64,000 nucleotides of DNA from contig NC_092350.1 in NCBI RefSeq assembly GCF_963676685.1, positions 68,388,502 to 68,452,501 on the forward strand. Direction: 5' to 3'. Position 1 is the stretch's first letter. Each line of letters opens with the position of its first letter. A program made the translations under genes and the position numbers. The stretch is from Mytilus edulis (taxonomy: Eukaryota; Mollusca; Bivalvia; Mytilida; Mytilidae). Of the stretch, positions 62,703-64,000 are shown piece after piece. Below the pieces are notes generated by a model. That model ran no database searches and had not been told where the DNA came from. It saw only the letters and a program-made list of their open reading frames with translations.

Positions 62703-62747
62703 GCACGCAAAAGTAACATTATAGATTTGAATATCATAGGTATAAAA
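62703..62747 (+). promoter_or_regulatory. Core promoter of C1q copy D
   Basis: GCACGCAAAAGTAACATTAT, then TATAAAA at 62,741-62,747 and GCTGTTCC. It is intact compared with A and B. Confidence 0.72.
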
Positions 62748-62787
62748 GCTGTTCCATTGTAGATCACGTTAGAATGTTTCAGTCGTT

Positions 62788-62878
62788 ATGTCTCTAAAAA
62801 GCATCTTGATTTCTTTGATTGTGGTACTTTATGTGGTTACCGTTGCAGATGGAACAGCCTCGTGCTGAACAACTGACG
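62788..62878 (+). pseudogene. C1q copy D exon 1, with a nonsense codon; rest beyond the window
   Basis: A 91-nt exon encoding MSLKSILISLIVVLYVVTVA, then DGTASC, followed by TGA at 62,866-62,868, where copies A and C have Arg (codon 27) and B has Gln. The donor GTAAGT is intact. The C1q-domain exon is not reached before 64,000. The stop falls after the signal peptide, so no C1q protein is expected unless another start is used. Confidence 0.85.
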
Positions 62879-63704
62879 GTAAGTTTGTACAATTTACAAA
62901 AAAACATTAAAACTACAAAAAATAGAATTCACAAGAATAGCCTTTTCCAAATGGTATGTGGGGCTTTGCAAAATCATAACGTTTGCACTACATTGTAGTT
63001 TTGTGATTTCATGGTTATTATCTAATGATTGATATAATTATTACAAATATCAATGTTTTACATATTATATATAATACATGTAATAATGGTCATATAAACA
63101 AATTAAACCTGTTTTTGACAAACAAACTTATTGTGTAGATTTTTAAAAAGGGAAGTAATATAATGAATGTATCATTTGTATTATCAGTGCGTATCAAAAC
63201 AAATGTGATCCATGTTATCGCTATTTTTCCTTTGATCTTACTTGCTGATAATTTCTCTTCTCAGCGAGTCGAGTGATATGAAAAATTATCTCTACAAACT
63301 AAGGGGGCACGTTTAACAACGTTGTCATAGTTAAAATAGCGATTAACACACTATCATTGCTCATCTCAACTCAATTGTTTTTCTCCGTAGGGGCTCAAGC
63401 GAAAACAAATACCAATCAATGATAATCTATAAATAGCAACAAATTCATCGATCGGTTTCAGACAATCCATAGCGTTTAGGTGAAAGACGAAATCACACAA
63501 GGAGTGTGCTTCAAATTATTAGTTAATCATATCATTAATAGAAATATGAAGAACCAGCATGTTTATAAAATATATCAATCAACATTGTTGTTATACAAAC
63601 AAATCGCGAACCTGAACCACATATTTATCTCAATAGAAACTCCGTGATCATCAAATTTGTTGGTGATCCCTTTTAATCTGTTACATTAGCTGTGCTCTAT
63701 ATAT

Positions 63705-63925
63705 TTCCCCAAGGGTATCACCAGCACAGTAGTCAGCACTTCTGTGTTGACTTGAGTTATCATTGATATGTTCATAATAATAAATTAACTGTTAACACGC
63801 CTTTGAATTTTTGAAATACTAAGACTATTCTAGCTCAGGAATAGATTACCTTAGCTGTATTTGACAATACTTTTAGGAATTTTTGGTCCTCAATGCTCTC
63901 AAACTTCGTACTTTATTTATCAACA
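63705..63925 (+). repeat. Retrozyme-like repeat body without hammerhead
   Basis: AAGGGTATCACCAGCACAGT, 'gtcagcacttctgtgttgact', 'aggaatagattaccttagctgtatttg' and 'tcctcaatgctctcaaacttcgtact' match the body leading into the 44,625 hammerhead, but the ribozyme end is missing here. Confidence 0.55.
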
Positions 63926-64000
63926 TTTACCCAACTATATGTTATCCCTGCTAAGACGAAAGATGAAATCAAAATAAGACAAATGAACAGGAGTGTACCT

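Overview
This is eukaryotic nuclear DNA, AT-rich and dense in repeats, most likely from a bivalve mollusc and probably a mussel of the genus Mytilus. The evidence is a mixture of sequence and recognition: spliced genes with GT-AG introns, a secreted C1q-domain gene array (a family hugely expanded in bivalves), tRNA-derived SINEs, Penelope-like and LINE retroelements, tandem-core elements with 147-161 bp periods, and dispersed repeats that I associate with mussel genomes. No bacterial or organellar features are seen.

Layout. 1-9.5 kb is almost wholly transposon-derived: small inverted-repeat elements, a tRNA-type SINE, a 5'-incomplete Penelope-like element (3.47-5.55 kb, minus strand) and a LINE (5.86-9.5 kb, minus strand) whose 5' end stops about 270 bp before the next gene. 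9,771-18,881 (+) is a complete eight-exon gene for the CDC50/TMEM30A subunit of P4-ATPase lipid flippases (362 aa); its introns carry DNA transposons, SINEs and tandem repeats. 18.9-31.3 kb is intergenic, with several foldback elements, a ~165-177 bp tandem repeat and a ~2.3 kb array of a 46-bp minisatellite interrupted by the end of a Penelope-like element. 31,335-40,912 (+) is a complete six-exon nuclear receptor (530 aa) with DNA-binding domain, ligand-binding domain signature and AF-2 helix. 41.4-64 kb is a head-to-tail array of four two-exon secreted C1q-domain genes: two intact (A at 44.0-46.7, B at 50.6-54.5), one pseudogene (C at 58.1-60.1) and a fourth (D at 62.8) with a nonsense codon in exon 1 and the rest beyond the window. 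Flanking similarity indicates that A-B was duplicated as a block to give C-D.

The most striking non-coding signal is a dispersed repeat family carrying hammerhead self-cleaving ribozyme folds. Five copies are present (27.05, 37.49, 44.63, 49.93 and 57.96 kb). Two keep all core residues and a fully paired stem I, one is near-intact, and two are degenerate. One degenerate copy is inserted just upstream of the TATA box of C1q pseudogene C.

The three gene loci look functionally independent: lipid flipping, ligand-regulated transcription and secreted lectin-like immune recognition. Coding boundaries were set by hand from reading frame, splice phase and family knowledge; no search or alignment program was run.
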